Shown piece after piece: positions 25,748 through 33,827 of a DNA stretch of 38,370 nucleotides. Positions within the stretch are counted from its first letter, which is position 1, and the number at the start of each line of letters is the position of its first letter. The notes beneath the pieces were generated by a model. That model worked only from the letters and a program-made list of their open reading frames with translations. It was not told where the DNA came from and did no database searches. The stretch lies in the NCBI RefSeq assembly GCF_014648035.1, contig NZ_BMQI01000049.1:1-38370 (forward strand), given 5' to 3'. Origin of the DNA: Shewanella algicola. GTDB lineage: Bacteria > Pseudomonadota > Gammaproteobacteria > Enterobacterales > Shewanellaceae. The position numbers and the translations under genes are program-made.

Positions 25748-26398
25748 CTCGAGCAGTGCGGGTAATAATCCTGCGTGAGCTAGCTTATGATGGGCGATTA
25801 CCCATTTTGTTTGGTTAACGGTATGAGGCGCCGGAATAGCAACGGTTTGCATGGTGGCTGCTCGGGCAGCAATAAGGCCATTAAACGAGTCTTCAATGGC
25901 AATGCATTGGCTTGGCGCAATACCAAGCGCGTTAGCGCAGTTTAAATACACTTCAGGGTGCGGCTTACCGTAAGCTAAGTTCTCTGCAGACTCGAGTGCT
26001 TCAAAATAATGACCAATGGCGAGCTTATCGAGCACGGCGTGAATAATTCGCGATGACGATGATGTGGCGAGGCCAATTTTTAGCCCAAGTCGTTTGCATG
26101 CTTCAAGTGAATCGATTACGCCGAACATTGGCTCACCCGTTGCGCTAATTTGCGCAATGACTTCATTCACTATCTTATTAGCGGTGGCCGTATTGTCATA
26201 ATGAGGCCAAGGAAAGCGTTGATACCAATAACTCACCACCTGATCAATTCGCAGTCCGGTGGTTTGCTCAACTTGTTCAAGAGTCAAATTAAGGCCAAGG
26301 CTGTTCAATACAGTTTGTTCAGCAAGTTGCCAGGCGGGTTCTGAATCGATCAAAATTCCATCCATATCAAAAATTACCGCTTTTATTTTGGTCGACAC
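25742..26398 (-). CDS. hxpB: HAD-family sugar phosphatase, HxpB (YniC)-like
   Basis: The 218-residue HAD subfamily IA hydrolase shows motif I FDMDGILIDSE (D11, D13), a helical cap (about 20-85), motif II LATSSSS, the motif III Lys in YGKPHPEVYL and motif IV IEDSFNG. The TGLRIDQVVSYWYQRFPW stretch closely resembles E. coli YniC (2-deoxyglucose-6-phosphate/hexitol phosphatase), so it probably dephosphorylates sugar or polyol phosphates. The exact substrate is inferred. Its TAG stop lies inside the CTAG-rich repeat, and the last residues (LLPALLEA) may have been shaped by that insertion. It diverges from acnB. Confidence 0.85.
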   Translation of the reverse strand: MSTKIKAVIFDMDGILIDSEPAWQLAEQTVLNSLGLNLTLEQVEQTTGLRIDQVVSYWYQRFPWPHYDNTATANKIVNEVIAQISATGEPMFGVIDSLEACKRLGLKIGLATSSSSRIIHAVLDKLAIGHYFEALESAENLAYGKPHPEVYLNCANALGIAPSQCIAIEDSFNGLIAARAATMQTVAIPAPHTVNQTKWVIAHHKLAHAGLLPALLEA

Positions 26399-26803
26399 CG
26401 CACAAGTTCCTTAAATCACCTCATTTAGGCATTAATTATCGCGATCTTGTGGTTTAGATACAACTCATGCACAAGTTTTTAAAAAATATTTCATCTCAAA
26501 AGTCGATATTTAATGATGTAAAAGTTTAATCAGCAGGCTAGGTTTAAGTTTATGTATTTAAATGTTTTTTAGCCTGTTTCAAACTATTGTCTAATTTAAA
26601 TTTATTCACGGAACGATTAAATTGATTTTTAGCTGGATAAATCGAGTTGATTTAAAGCTTCTAACAGTGTGATCTGATTCATACTTTTATAAAGCTGTAG
26701 TATACTAAACATCGGATTTCAAGCCCGAACCTGTGGAATTATCAGCGTAACAATATGTGCGCTGAGTTTCGCCGTTAGGCGTCAAACAAAGAGGAATGTT
26801 GCC
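26399..26803 (+). promoter_or_regulatory. acnB upstream region with CRP-like site and -10 box
   Basis: TGTGA-tctgat-TCATA (26668-26683) matches the CRP consensus TGTGA-N6-TCACA at 9 of 10 positions. TATACT at 26701-26706 is a good -10 hexamer, which puts the site near the -35 to -41 region as for class II activation. E. coli acnB is CRP-activated. The leader is about 90 bases, and GAGGA (26791-26795) serves the GTG start. The left half (26399-26640) is AT-rich and shows nothing else I can support. Confidence 0.45.
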
Positions 26804-29401
26804 GTGCTAGAAGCATATCGTAAACACGTCGCAGAACGTGCTGCAGAGGGTGTTGTCCCTAAGCCATTAGATGCACAACAAGTGGCTGAATTAGTAAAAT
26901 TAGTTGAGACTCCTCCTGCTGGGGAAGAGGCGGTAGTCCTCGACTTATTAGAAAACCGTATCCCACCAGGTGTTGATGAAGCTGCCTATGTGAAAGCGGC
27001 ATTCTTAGACGCAGTGGCAAAAGGCACTGTAAAATCACCAATTTTATCAGCTGAACGCGCAGTTGAGTTATTAGGTACTATGCAAGGCGGTTACAACATT
27101 GAGCCATTAATTGCTCAATTAGAAACTCCAGCATTAGCACCACTGGCTGTTAAAGCATTATCAAACACATTATTAATGTTTGATGCATACCACGACGTGG
27201 TAGAAAAAATGCAAGCCGGTAATGAGTCTGCTAAACAAGTTGTTGAAGCTTGGGCAAATGCGGATTGGTTCTTAAACCGTCCAAAGCTTGCTGACAAAGT
27301 GACCTTAACAGTATTTAAAGTGGCGGGTGAAACCAACACTGATGACTTGTCTCCAGCACCTGATGCATGGTCTCGTCCAGATATCCCATTACATGCATTA
27401 GCCATGTTGAAAAACGCCCGTGACGGTATCGTACCTGATGTGTCTGGCGAAGTGGGCCCAATCAAAGAAATCGAAGCCTTAAAAGAAAAAGGTCATCCAC
27501 TTGTTTATGTTGGTGACGTTGTAGGTACCGGTTCTTCACGTAAATCAGCAACTAACTCAGTATTGTGGTTCATGGGTGATGATATCCCTTATGTACCTAA
27601 CAAGCGTGCTGGTGGTTTCTGTTTAGGTAACAAGATTGCCCCTATTTTCTTCAACACTATGGAAGATGCAGGCGCATTACCGATTGAGCTAAACGTTGAT
27701 AAAATGGACATGGGCGATGTTATCGACATTTATCCATATGAAGGCGTTGTTAAGCGTGGCGGTACTGACGAAGTTATCTCTACGTTCGAACTTAAAACTG
27801 ACGTATTGTTAGACGAAGTTCGTGCTGGTGGTCGTATTCCATTGATCATTGGTCGCGGCTTAACTGATCGCGCACGTGAAACGTTAGGTTTACCAGCATC
27901 TGACGTATTTGTTCGTCCTGAAGATGTTGTTGCATCAGACAAGGGCTTTACCCTTGCACAAAAAATGGTCGGTAAAGCATGTGGCGTGAAAGGTATTCGC
28001 CCAGGGCAATACTGCGAACCTAAAATGACCTCAGTAGGCTCGCAAGATACTACTGGCCCAATGACACGTGATGAGTTAAAAGACTTAGCCTGTTTAGGCT
28101 TTAGTGCTGATTTAACTATGCAGTCATTCTGTCACACAGCGGCTTATCCAAAGCCTGTTGACGTTGAAACACACCACAAACTGCCTGATTTCATCATGAA
28201 CCGTGGCGGTGTTGCATTACGTCCAGGTGATGGTGTTATTCACTCTTGGTTAAACCGTATGCTACTACCTGATACCGTTGGTACTGGTGGTGATTCACAT
28301 ACTCGTTTCCCAATTGGTATTTCATTCCCAGCCGGTTCTGGCCTAGTAGCCTTTGCTGCAGCAACAGGTGTGATGCCTCTTGATATGCCAGAATCAGTTT
28401 TAGTTCGCTTTAAAGGCACCATGCAACCAGGTATCACACTGCGTGACCTAGTACATGCGATTCCACTAAAAGCGATTGAAATGGGTCTGCTAACGGTTGA
28501 GAAAAAAGGCAAAATTAATGCCTTCTCTGGCCGTGTATTAGAAATCGAAGGCCTTGAAAAACTGAAAGTTGAGCAAGCATTCGAACTGTCTGATGCATCT
28601 GCAGAGCGTAGTGCTGCTGGTTGTACTATTAAGCTAGACAAAGAGCCAATCATTGAATACTTAAACTCTAACATCGTGATGTTAAAGTGGATGATCAGTG
28701 AAGGTTATGGCGATCGTCGTACGATTGAACGTCGTATTACCGCTATGCAAGAGTGGATTGCTAACCCAGAGTTGATGGAAGCTGATAAAGATGCAGAATA
28801 TGCTGAAATTATCGAAATCGACTTAAACGACATTAAAGAGCCAATCCTTTGTGCACCAAACGATCCTGATGATGCAGTATTATTATCAAGCGTTGCAGAG
28901 ACTAAGATTGACGAAGTGTTTGTGGGTTCTTGTATGACAAACATTGGCCACTTCCGTGCTACCGGTAAGATGTTAGACAAGTTTGCTAAAACATTGCCAA
29001 CACGTTTATGGATTGCGCCTCCAACTAAGATGGACCGCGATCAGTTAACGGAAGAGGGTTACTACTCAATCTTCGGTCGTGTCGGTGCTCGTATCGAGAT
29101 CCCTGGTTGTTCTCTTTGTATGGGTAACCAAGCACGTGTTGCTGAAGGCGCTACCGTTGTGTCTACTTCAACGCGTAACTTCCCTAACCGTTTAGGTACA
29201 GGTGCGAACGTTTACTTAGCATCAGCTGAGCTAGCGGCAGTAGCAGCCTTGTTAGGTCGTCTACCTTCTCCACAAGAGTATCAAGACTACGCGAAAGAAT
29301 TAGATGCAACTGCAGCTGATACTTACCGTTACTTGAACTTCGACCAAATCGATTCTTACACGAAGAAAGCTGACAGCGTGATTTTCCAAGCCGCGCTATA
29401 A
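26804..29401 (+). CDS. acnB: Bifunctional aconitate hydratase 2 / 2-methylisocitrate dehydratase
   Basis: The 865-residue AcnB isomerises citrate to isocitrate in the TCA cycle and also acts in the 2-methylcitrate route. The three 4Fe-4S ligands fall at C710 (GSCMTNIGH), C769 and C772 (GCSLCMGN), the positions known from E. coli AcnB. Domain order is the AcnB type: an N-terminal HEAT-like domain, then the swivel domain (TNTDDLSPAPDAWSRPDIPLH) before domains 1-3. The start is GTG, supported by GAGGA eight bases upstream and by the N-terminus (MLEAYRKHVAERAAEG), which matches E. coli. Apo-AcnB can bind mRNA in other bacteria. A strong terminator follows. Confidence 0.97.
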   Translation: MLEAYRKHVAERAAEGVVPKPLDAQQVAELVKLVETPPAGEEAVVLDLLENRIPPGVDEAAYVKAAFLDAVAKGTVKSPILSAERAVELLGTMQGGYNIEPLIAQLETPALAPLAVKALSNTLLMFDAYHDVVEKMQAGNESAKQVVEAWANADWFLNRPKLADKVTLTVFKVAGETNTDDLSPAPDAWSRPDIPLHALAMLKNARDGIVPDVSGEVGPIKEIEALKEKGHPLVYVGDVVGTGSSRKSATNSVLWFMGDDIPYVPNKRAGGFCLGNKIAPIFFNTMEDAGALPIELNVDKMDMGDVIDIYPYEGVVKRGGTDEVISTFELKTDVLLDEVRAGGRIPLIIGRGLTDRARETLGLPASDVFVRPEDVVASDKGFTLAQKMVGKACGVKGIRPGQYCEPKMTSVGSQDTTGPMTRDELKDLACLGFSADLTMQSFCHTAAYPKPVDVETHHKLPDFIMNRGGVALRPGDGVIHSWLNRMLLPDTVGTGGDSHTRFPIGISFPAGSGLVAFAAATGVMPLDMPESVLVRFKGTMQPGITLRDLVHAIPLKAIEMGLLTVEKKGKINAFSGRVLEIEGLEKLKVEQAFELSDASAERSAAGCTIKLDKEPIIEYLNSNIVMLKWMISEGYGDRRTIERRITAMQEWIANPELMEADKDAEYAEIIEIDLNDIKEPILCAPNDPDDAVLLSSVAETKIDEVFVGSCMTNIGHFRATGKMLDKFAKTLPTRLWIAPPTKMDRDQLTEEGYYSIFGRVGARIEIPGCSLCMGNQARVAEGATVVSTSTRNFPNRLGTGANVYLASAELAAVAALLGRLPSPQEYQDYAKELDATAADTYRYLNFDQIDSYTKKADSVIFQAAL

Positions 29402-29425
29402 GCTTAAACTAGTTAACAGTTGATC

Positions 29426-29455
29426 AAAAATGCCAGCAGAAATGCTGGCATTTTT
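29426..29455. terminator. Bidirectional terminator between acnB and the antitoxin gene
   Basis: A perfect 13-bp stem AAAAATGCCAGCA (29426-29438) / TGCTGGCATTTTT (29443-29455) with loop GAAA. The flanking A and T runs let it act in both directions, for acnB (plus) and for the convergent toxin-antitoxin transcript (minus). Confidence 0.93.
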
Positions 29456-29496
29456 ATTTGGGTTTCGAGGCGAGGATTTAATTATGGAATTACTCG

Positions 29497-29802
29497 TTAC
29501 GCTTTAAGTAAATCAAAACCATTTTTTTGCACTAGATGTAACAGTTTTAAAGCAGGCCCTTCAGGATGGCGTTTACCTTGCTCCCATTTTTGTACACTCG
29601 ATACTGAAACATTAAGGCCCCTCGCAAATACAGGTTGGCTAAGATTATTTGTGATTCGAATATGTTTAATTTGCGCAGCCGACAATACGTTAACTTCAGG
29701 TAAACAGAGAACATCTAGCTCACGCATGGTCGCCGTTTTCATGACTCCTGCATCATGTAAGCCTTGTGCTGTGTTATGAAGTGATTTTAATAATCTACTC
29801 AT
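29497..29802 (-). CDS. HigA-like antitoxin / XRE-type HTH regulator
   Basis: The 101-residue protein has a C-terminal helix-turn-helix of the Cro/C1 class (about 43-95: IKHIRITNNLSQPVFARGLNVSVSSVQKWEQGKRHPEGPALKLLHLV). The N-terminal arm (LLKSLHNTAQGLHDAG) is typical of antitoxins that pair with RelE/HigB-like toxins. The ATG overlaps the end of the toxin frame by 8 bases, giving the toxin-first order of higBA-type modules. The antitoxin is intact although the toxin frame is broken, as often seen in decaying modules. The pair interrupts the interval between acnB and the DUF971-hslU block and is probably acquired. Confidence 0.85.
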   Translation of the reverse strand: MSRLLKSLHNTAQGLHDAGVMKTATMRELDVLCLPEVNVLSAAQIKHIRITNNLSQPVFARGLNVSVSSVQKWEQGKRHPEGPALKLLHLVQKNGFDLLKA

Positions 29803-30209
29803 CTCGTGTTACCTCGTAAAGTGCTTTGCTTTTTAATGCTTTTGCTAACTGTTTATTGTCGTAAGAGAGCAACCCTTTAGCCATAATCTTTAATGCTGTC
29901 TTTGCTTTTATTGAAATATCCGCCTTTTCATTTTTGGAAAAACCAAAGATAAAAAACGATTTATCATCAACGTTAAAAGCAATGATAGTTCTAAAATCAC
30001 CACTTTTTACCTTGACCAGTTCGAGCAACTCGTTTTTTAATGACATTACCACCACGTTTGGCATCGATAAGTCCATTTTCAACTTCTTGAATCGCAGCGA
30101 GTAGGGCAGAATCATCTACATTTTCATTTTTAGCCCAAGATGTAAAATCAGGTGTTTTTGAATATTCTGCCCACTTAAAATCCTTTAAGTGTATCACTGA
30201 GTCATACAT
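29795..30209 (-). pseudogene. RelE/HigB-like toxin gene, frameshifted
   Basis: Two frames together encode one RelE/HigB-type (COG4737-like) toxin. The first (30209 to a stop at 29997) gives SWAKNENVDDSALLAAIQEV, then VIKKRVARTGQGK, and ends KW-stop. The second continues SGDFRTIIAFNVDDKSFFIFGFSKNEK...and ends at 29795. The family motif reads GQGKSGGFRT. Here removing one base from the five-base A-run (plus-strand T-run 30004-30008) restores GQGKSGDFRT and about 137 residues. This is a one-base insertion in a homopolymer: a true inactivation, an assembly error or, less likely, programmed slippage. No strong ribosome binding site precedes the ATG. The second half also has internal starts. Confidence 0.8.
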
Positions 30210-30509
30210 TTCATGTTAGCACTTGAGTGTTTTCTAAGCAATAATTGGGGGGAGGGCGCCAAGAGCAAGCTAAGGTTTTTTTATTGGTTTTAAGATTTTG
30301 TGCCCACAATCTGGTGTGAGCGAGGCGCGAATACCTTAGTGGCAGCATACTATCAGTGATAAGTGTCTGCGGCAGGCAATTGATAAGAATAATGGTATGA
30401 ATTAAAGCAAGCTTTCCAATATCGAAGAAGGTATGTGCTCGTATGTGTTTGGGTAAAAATGATTAAGGATGTACATTGAAATGTGTTGCCGTAGGCCATA
30501 AGTGCAAAC
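30210..30509. other. Non-coding flank of the toxin-antitoxin module
   Basis: I see no gene here. It holds G-rich (ggggggaggg, 30248-30257) and T-rich runs and presumably the toxin-antitoxin promoter near its left end. Operator-like dyads at the toxin start are not obvious. Confidence 0.4.
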
Positions 30510-30627
30510 ACCTGGATCCCGGCTCAAAAGCATTGCCGGGACGACGAGGTAGATAGATTTATTTGGATTAAATTTATTGCTGGAAGTGCAACTTTGATAC
30601 TTAATCCAAACGAAGTTTGGCAATAAA
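30510..30627. repeat. Intergenic palindromic repeats downstream of the DUF971 gene
   Basis: A hairpin CCCGGC (30518-30523) / GCCGGG (30535-30540) lies within acctggatcccggc...gccgggacgacgaggt. This resembles the widespread class of tggatcccggc/gccgggatgacg intergenic palindromes. It is followed by interleaved inverted repeats: TTTGGATTAA (30562-30571) with TTAATCCAAA (30601-30610), TTTATTGC (30573-30580) with GCAATAAA (30620-30627), and a compact hairpin CCAAAC-GAA-GTTTGG (30606-30620). The whole may act as 3'-end structure for the minus-strand DUF971 gene. Confidence 0.65.
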
Positions 30628-30632
30628 GAAGG

Positions 30633-31019
30633 TTATGAATACTTAATATTCATATCAATCAATGGTTCGCGTGAACCTTTCTCTGCCCGCAGTCTGGCTA
30701 AATACTGCTGCCATAATTCAGCTTGATTGCTACATAAGTTGTATAGCACTTGCCAGGAATACAGGCCGGTATCATGACCATCATCAAAGGTGATTTTTAC
30801 CGCATAATGACCCACAGGTTCGAGGGCTTTGATATTCACCGCTTTCTTGTGAGTGACTAATATTGGGTTGCCATGACGCTGTACTTCTGCCGATGGGGAG
30901 AATACGCGGAGCATTTCACAGCTGATGTTGTAGGTTTGGCCGTTATCAAATGTGACTTCTAATAACTTAGATTGGCGCTTAAGCTTAATACCACTAACAG
31001 TTGGCGTTGATTGAGTCAT
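30633..31019 (-). CDS. DUF971 / gamma-butyrobetaine hydroxylase-like N-terminal domain protein
   Basis: The 128-residue protein starting MTQSTPTVSGIKLKRQSKLLEV matches DUF971 (GBBH-like N-terminal domain). Hallmarks are LEVTFDNGQTYNISCEMLRVFSPSAEV, the HYAVKITFDDGHDTGLYSW motif and LCSNQAELWQQYLARL. The fold is a small beta-sandwich that carries a zinc site in some relatives. The stand-alone function is unknown, though related domains occur in Fe-S-linked and oxygenase proteins. An upstream in-frame ATG at 31070 would add a hydrophobic stretch lacking a ribosome binding site, and I reject it. It lies directly downstream of hslU, a pairing common in gammaproteobacteria. Confidence 0.9.
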   Translation of the reverse strand: MTQSTPTVSGIKLKRQSKLLEVTFDNGQTYNISCEMLRVFSPSAEVQRHGNPILVTHKKAVNIKALEPVGHYAVKITFDDGHDTGLYSWQVLYNLCSNQAELWQQYLARLRAEKGSREPLIDMNIKYS

Positions 31020-31134
31020 GGGAATACCTATAAAAAAAAGGATTAACGCTAAATCGCAGATTATCATCATACGCGACTTTGCTGTTAATCCTATTATTGT
31101 TAAGCCTATTTGTGACGTTTAATGTCCATCAGTT

Positions 31135-31161
31135 TGTGTCGCTACATAGTGCATCGACACA
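31135..31161 (-). other. Hairpin downstream of hslU
   Basis: TGTGTCG (31135-31141) and CGACACA (31155-31161) form a perfect 7-bp stem with a 13-base loop 22-48 bases past the hslU stop. There is no clear U-tract, so it may stabilise the hslVU mRNA end rather than terminate. Confidence 0.45.
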
Positions 31162-31182
31162 GGCCTGATTTAAGCTTAAATC

Positions 31183-32508
31183 TTATAAAATAAAGCGGCT
31201 TAAATCTTCATCTTGTACCAGAGTATCAAGGTGGTCGTTAACATACTGCGCATCAATCACAAACGTTGAGCCTGACTTTTCAGACGCATCGTAAGAGATT
31301 TCTTCCATCAGCTTTTCCATCACAGTATGCAAACGACGAGCACCGATGTTTTCAGTACGCTCATTGACTTGCCATGCTGCTTCTGCGATGCGTTCAATGC
31401 CTGATTCTACAAACTCTATCGTGACACCTTCTGTTGCCATTAGCGCAATATATTGCTCAGTTAAAGATGCATGCGGCTCAGTCAGAATTCGCTTAAAATC
31501 ACTAGCCGTTAGGGCATCTAACTCAACACGAATAGGTAAACGACCTTGCAACTCTGGGATTAAGTCAGATGGTTTTGACATCTGGAATGCACCCGAGGCA
31601 ATAAATAAAATATGGTCGGTTTTCACCATGCCGTGTTTAGTGGTGACAGTACAACCTTCAACTAATGGCAGTAAATCACGTTGTACACCTTCACGCGACA
31701 CATCAGGGCCAGAGCTTTCGCCGCGCTTACAGATTTTGTCGATTTCGTCTAAAAACACAATGCCATTTTGTTCAACCAACTCGATGGCTTGCTCTTTAAG
31801 ATCTTCTTGATTAACCAGTTTCGCGGCTTCATCTTCAACTAGCTGTTTGTAAGCATCTTTAATCTTAAGCTTTTTGCGTTTTGAGGTGCTTTGGCCAAGA
31901 TTTTGGAATAAACCTTGTAGCTGATTGGTCATTTCTTCCATGCCTGGTGGTGACATGATTTCAACGCCAATTTGTGGCGCAGCAACATCGATTTCAATTT
32001 CTTTGTCGTCTAGTTGACCTTCACGCAGCTTTTTACGGAATACTTGACGGGTGTTTGAGTCGTCTTTTGGCTCAGTGTCCCAATCATCTTTCGCCTTAGG
32101 CAATAGCGCGTCTAAAATACGTTCTTCGGCCATTTCTTCTGCGCGATGACGGCATTTTTTCATTTGCTGCTCGCGGGTCATTTTCACGGCAGAGTCAGTT
32201 AAATCACGGATGATTTGTTCCACTTCTTTACCGACATAACCCACTTCGGTAAATTTTGTCGCTTCCACTTTAATAAATGGCGCGTTAGCTAGTTTGGCTA
32301 AACGACGGGCGATTTCGGTTTTACCGACACCGGTTGGGCCAATCATTAAAATGTTTTTTGGGGTGACTTCGTGACGTAATGACGGCTCCAGCTGCATACG
32401 GCGCCAGCGGTTACGTAAGGCAACGGCGACTGAGCGTTTAGCATTTTTTTGGCCGATGATATGCGAGTCTAGTTCGTGAACAATCTCGCGTGGAGTCATT
32501 TCAGACAT
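31183..32508 (-). CDS. hslU: ATP-dependent protease ATPase subunit HslU
   Basis: The 441-residue AAA+ unfoldase (ClpY) feeds substrates into the HslV peptidase. Walker A is GPTGVGKT (about 57-64). The pore motif GYVGKEVEQIIRDL (about 91-104), Walker B FLDEIDKICKR (about 255) and a C-terminal small domain ending DLSRFIL are present. The last residues insert into HslV for activation. The intermediate I domain spans about 110-230. The ATG lies 25 bases after hslV. The pair is transcribed from a heat-shock promoter upstream of hslV. Confidence 0.98.
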   Translation of the reverse strand: MSEMTPREIVHELDSHIIGQKNAKRSVAVALRNRWRRMQLEPSLRHEVTPKNILMIGPTGVGKTEIARRLAKLANAPFIKVEATKFTEVGYVGKEVEQIIRDLTDSAVKMTREQQMKKCRHRAEEMAEERILDALLPKAKDDWDTEPKDDSNTRQVFRKKLREGQLDDKEIEIDVAAPQIGVEIMSPPGMEEMTNQLQGLFQNLGQSTSKRKKLKIKDAYKQLVEDEAAKLVNQEDLKEQAIELVEQNGIVFLDEIDKICKRGESSGPDVSREGVQRDLLPLVEGCTVTTKHGMVKTDHILFIASGAFQMSKPSDLIPELQGRLPIRVELDALTASDFKRILTEPHASLTEQYIALMATEGVTIEFVESGIERIAEAAWQVNERTENIGARRLHTVMEKLMEEISYDASEKSGSTFVIDAQYVNDHLDTLVQDEDLSRFIL

Positions 32509-32533
32509 AACTGTTCCTTTATTAACGCTCGAA

Positions 32534-33058
32534 TTAGTAATCTAACTTTTCGATAGTTTTGAATTGGTTGGTAAATACGCAAATGTCGCCGGCAATGGTC
32601 AACGATTTATCCGCAATTTCTTCGGCGCTGAGTTCGGTATTTTGCAATAGGGCGAGTGCTGAGGCTTGGGCATAGTTACCACCCGAACCAATGGCCACTA
32701 GGTCGTATTCTGGCTGCACTACATCGCCGTTACCGGTAATAATTAATGAGGCTTCACCATCAGCCACCACTAGCATGGCTTCGAGTTTACGCAGCATTCT
32801 GTCGGTACGCCAATCTTTGGCGAGCTCAACAGCTGACTTTAATAAATGGCCTTGATGCATTTCGAGCTTGGCTTCAAAGCGCTCAAAAAGAGTAAATGCA
32901 TCGGCAGTACCGCCTGCAAAACCAGCTAATACCTTATTATGATACAAGCGACGCACTTTACGCGCGTTGCCTTTCATGACGGTATTGCCTAAAGATACTT
33001 GGCCATCGCCTGCGATGACAACTTGATTATTGCGGCGTACGGATACGATTGTAGTCAC
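32534..33058 (-). CDS. hslV: ATP-dependent protease peptidase subunit HslV
   Basis: The 174-residue proteasome-like peptidase (ClpQ) uses Thr2 as nucleophile after removal of Met1 (MTTIVSVRRNNQVVIAGDGQVSLG). The start codon is GTG, confirmed by this fixed N-terminus, with AGAGGA upstream. G45-region GFAGGTADAFTLFERFE and the C-terminal GSGGNYAQASALAL are conserved. It forms double hexamers capped by HslU. A near-consensus sigma-32 promoter lies 58-85 bases upstream. Confidence 0.98.
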   Translation of the reverse strand: MTTIVSVRRNNQVVIAGDGQVSLGNTVMKGNARKVRRLYHNKVLAGFAGGTADAFTLFERFEAKLEMHQGHLLKSAVELAKDWRTDRMLRKLEAMLVVADGEASLIITGNGDVVQPEYDLVAIGSGGNYAQASALALLQNTELSAEEIADKSLTIAGDICVFTNQFKTIEKLDY

Positions 33059-33115
33059 GGTAAATCCTCTTTAAATGCATCAACGAATGCAATTGTTGAT
33101 TCATGATTAAATTGG

Positions 33116-33143
33116 ATATGGGGTCAAAATGAGAGATATCAAG
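33116..33143 (-). promoter_or_regulatory. Sigma-32 heat-shock promoter of hslVU
   Basis: On the minus strand CTTGATA (33143-33137), a 13-base spacer and CCCCATAT (33123-33116) match the RpoH consensus CTTGAAA-N11-16-CCCCATNT at all but one position. Transcription would start near 33108, about 50 bases before hslV. hslVU is sigma-32 dependent in E. coli. Confidence 0.9.
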
Positions 33144-33151
33144 GACAGCAT

Positions 33152-33180
33152 AAAAAAAGCCCTGTTCGAGTGAACAGGAC
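33152..33180 (-). terminator. Terminator after ftsN
   Basis: On the minus strand the stem GTCCTGTTC (33180-33172 region) / GAACAGGGC with loop ACTC is followed by seven U. It ends the argS-ftsN transcript just before the hslVU heat-shock promoter. Confidence 0.9.
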
Positions 33181-33216
33181 TGATGAAAGTTTATCGCATT
33201 AGTCGATTGAAAAGCG

Positions 33217-33825
33217 CTATTGCCATAACCAAATTTGGCAGGTGTTAATGCCTGACCTTTGCATTTTATGGCGGTTGGTTTCAGCTTCGCGTTTGTTAGG
33301 GAAAGGTCCTAATACTACGCGGTACCAAATACCATTGGTGCCTTCGCTGCGACGCACTTGGGCTTCCATTCCTTGAAACGCTATGCGGGCTTTCATTTCA
33401 TTGGCTTGTGACTCTTGTCTAAACGAGCCACATTGCATTTGATAAATGCCACTTGAAACCACGCCTGTAGCAGGCAAGTCAATTTCAACTTCTTTATTTT
33501 CTAACTCTTCAAGATAAGTCCATTGCTCTTGCGGTTTAGGGGGTAATGCATTTGGGTCTGGTTTAACCACTTTTTTGGCCGCAGGTGTTGGTGCAGTTTC
33601 AGCTTGTACGGTTTTCTTTTTGGGTTGCTGGGCAGGCTCTGCGACCTGGGTGCCTGAGCTACCGTTTATTGACCATAAAAAGTAACCAAAGCCGATAACA
33701 AGCGCGACAACAACAAATACAGGCAAATACGGAAAGCTGCGCGCCGGCGCTTTTTTACGCTTGGTTGCACGGCTTTTGGTGGGTTTGCTTCCCTTAGGTT
33801 TGCGGTTTGCGTAGTCGCGACTCAT
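33217..33825 (-). CDS. ftsN: Cell division protein FtsN (SPOR domain)
   Basis: The 202-residue bitopic protein has a short basic cytosolic tail (RDYANRKPKGSKPTKSRATKRKKA), one membrane helix (about 31-50, FPYLPVFVVVALVIGFGYFL), a Pro/Ala/Lys-rich periplasmic linker and a C-terminal SPOR domain (about 122-202, GIYQMQCGSFRQESQANEMKA...). FtsN activates septal peptidoglycan synthesis, and SPOR binds denuded glycan. It is shorter than E. coli FtsN (319) mainly in the linker. Two cysteines in the SPOR region (QCGS, NTCQIW) may form a disulfide. It starts two bases after argS ends and precedes hslVU, the conserved ftsN-hslV neighbourhood. Confidence 0.92.
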   Translation of the reverse strand: MSRDYANRKPKGSKPTKSRATKRKKAPARSFPYLPVFVVVALVIGFGYFLWSINGSSGTQVAEPAQQPKKKTVQAETAPTPAAKKVVKPDPNALPPKPQEQWTYLEELENKEVEIDLPATGVVSSGIYQMQCGSFRQESQANEMKARIAFQGMEAQVRRSEGTNGIWYRVVLGPFPNKREAETNRHKMQRSGINTCQIWLWQ

Positions 33826-33827
33826 GA

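Noticed and set aside
30000..30012. Programmed frameshift in the toxin gene
   Set aside because: The needed shift is +1 at GGT AAA AAG and the site is not a standard slippery heptamer. A simple one-base insertion or sequence error explains it better.
31020..31070. Longer DUF971 start that would add a hydrophobic N-terminus
   Set aside because: The family starts near MTQSTPTVSGIKL, and no ribosome binding site supports the upstream ATG. The apparent signal peptide is chance translation of a T-rich leader.
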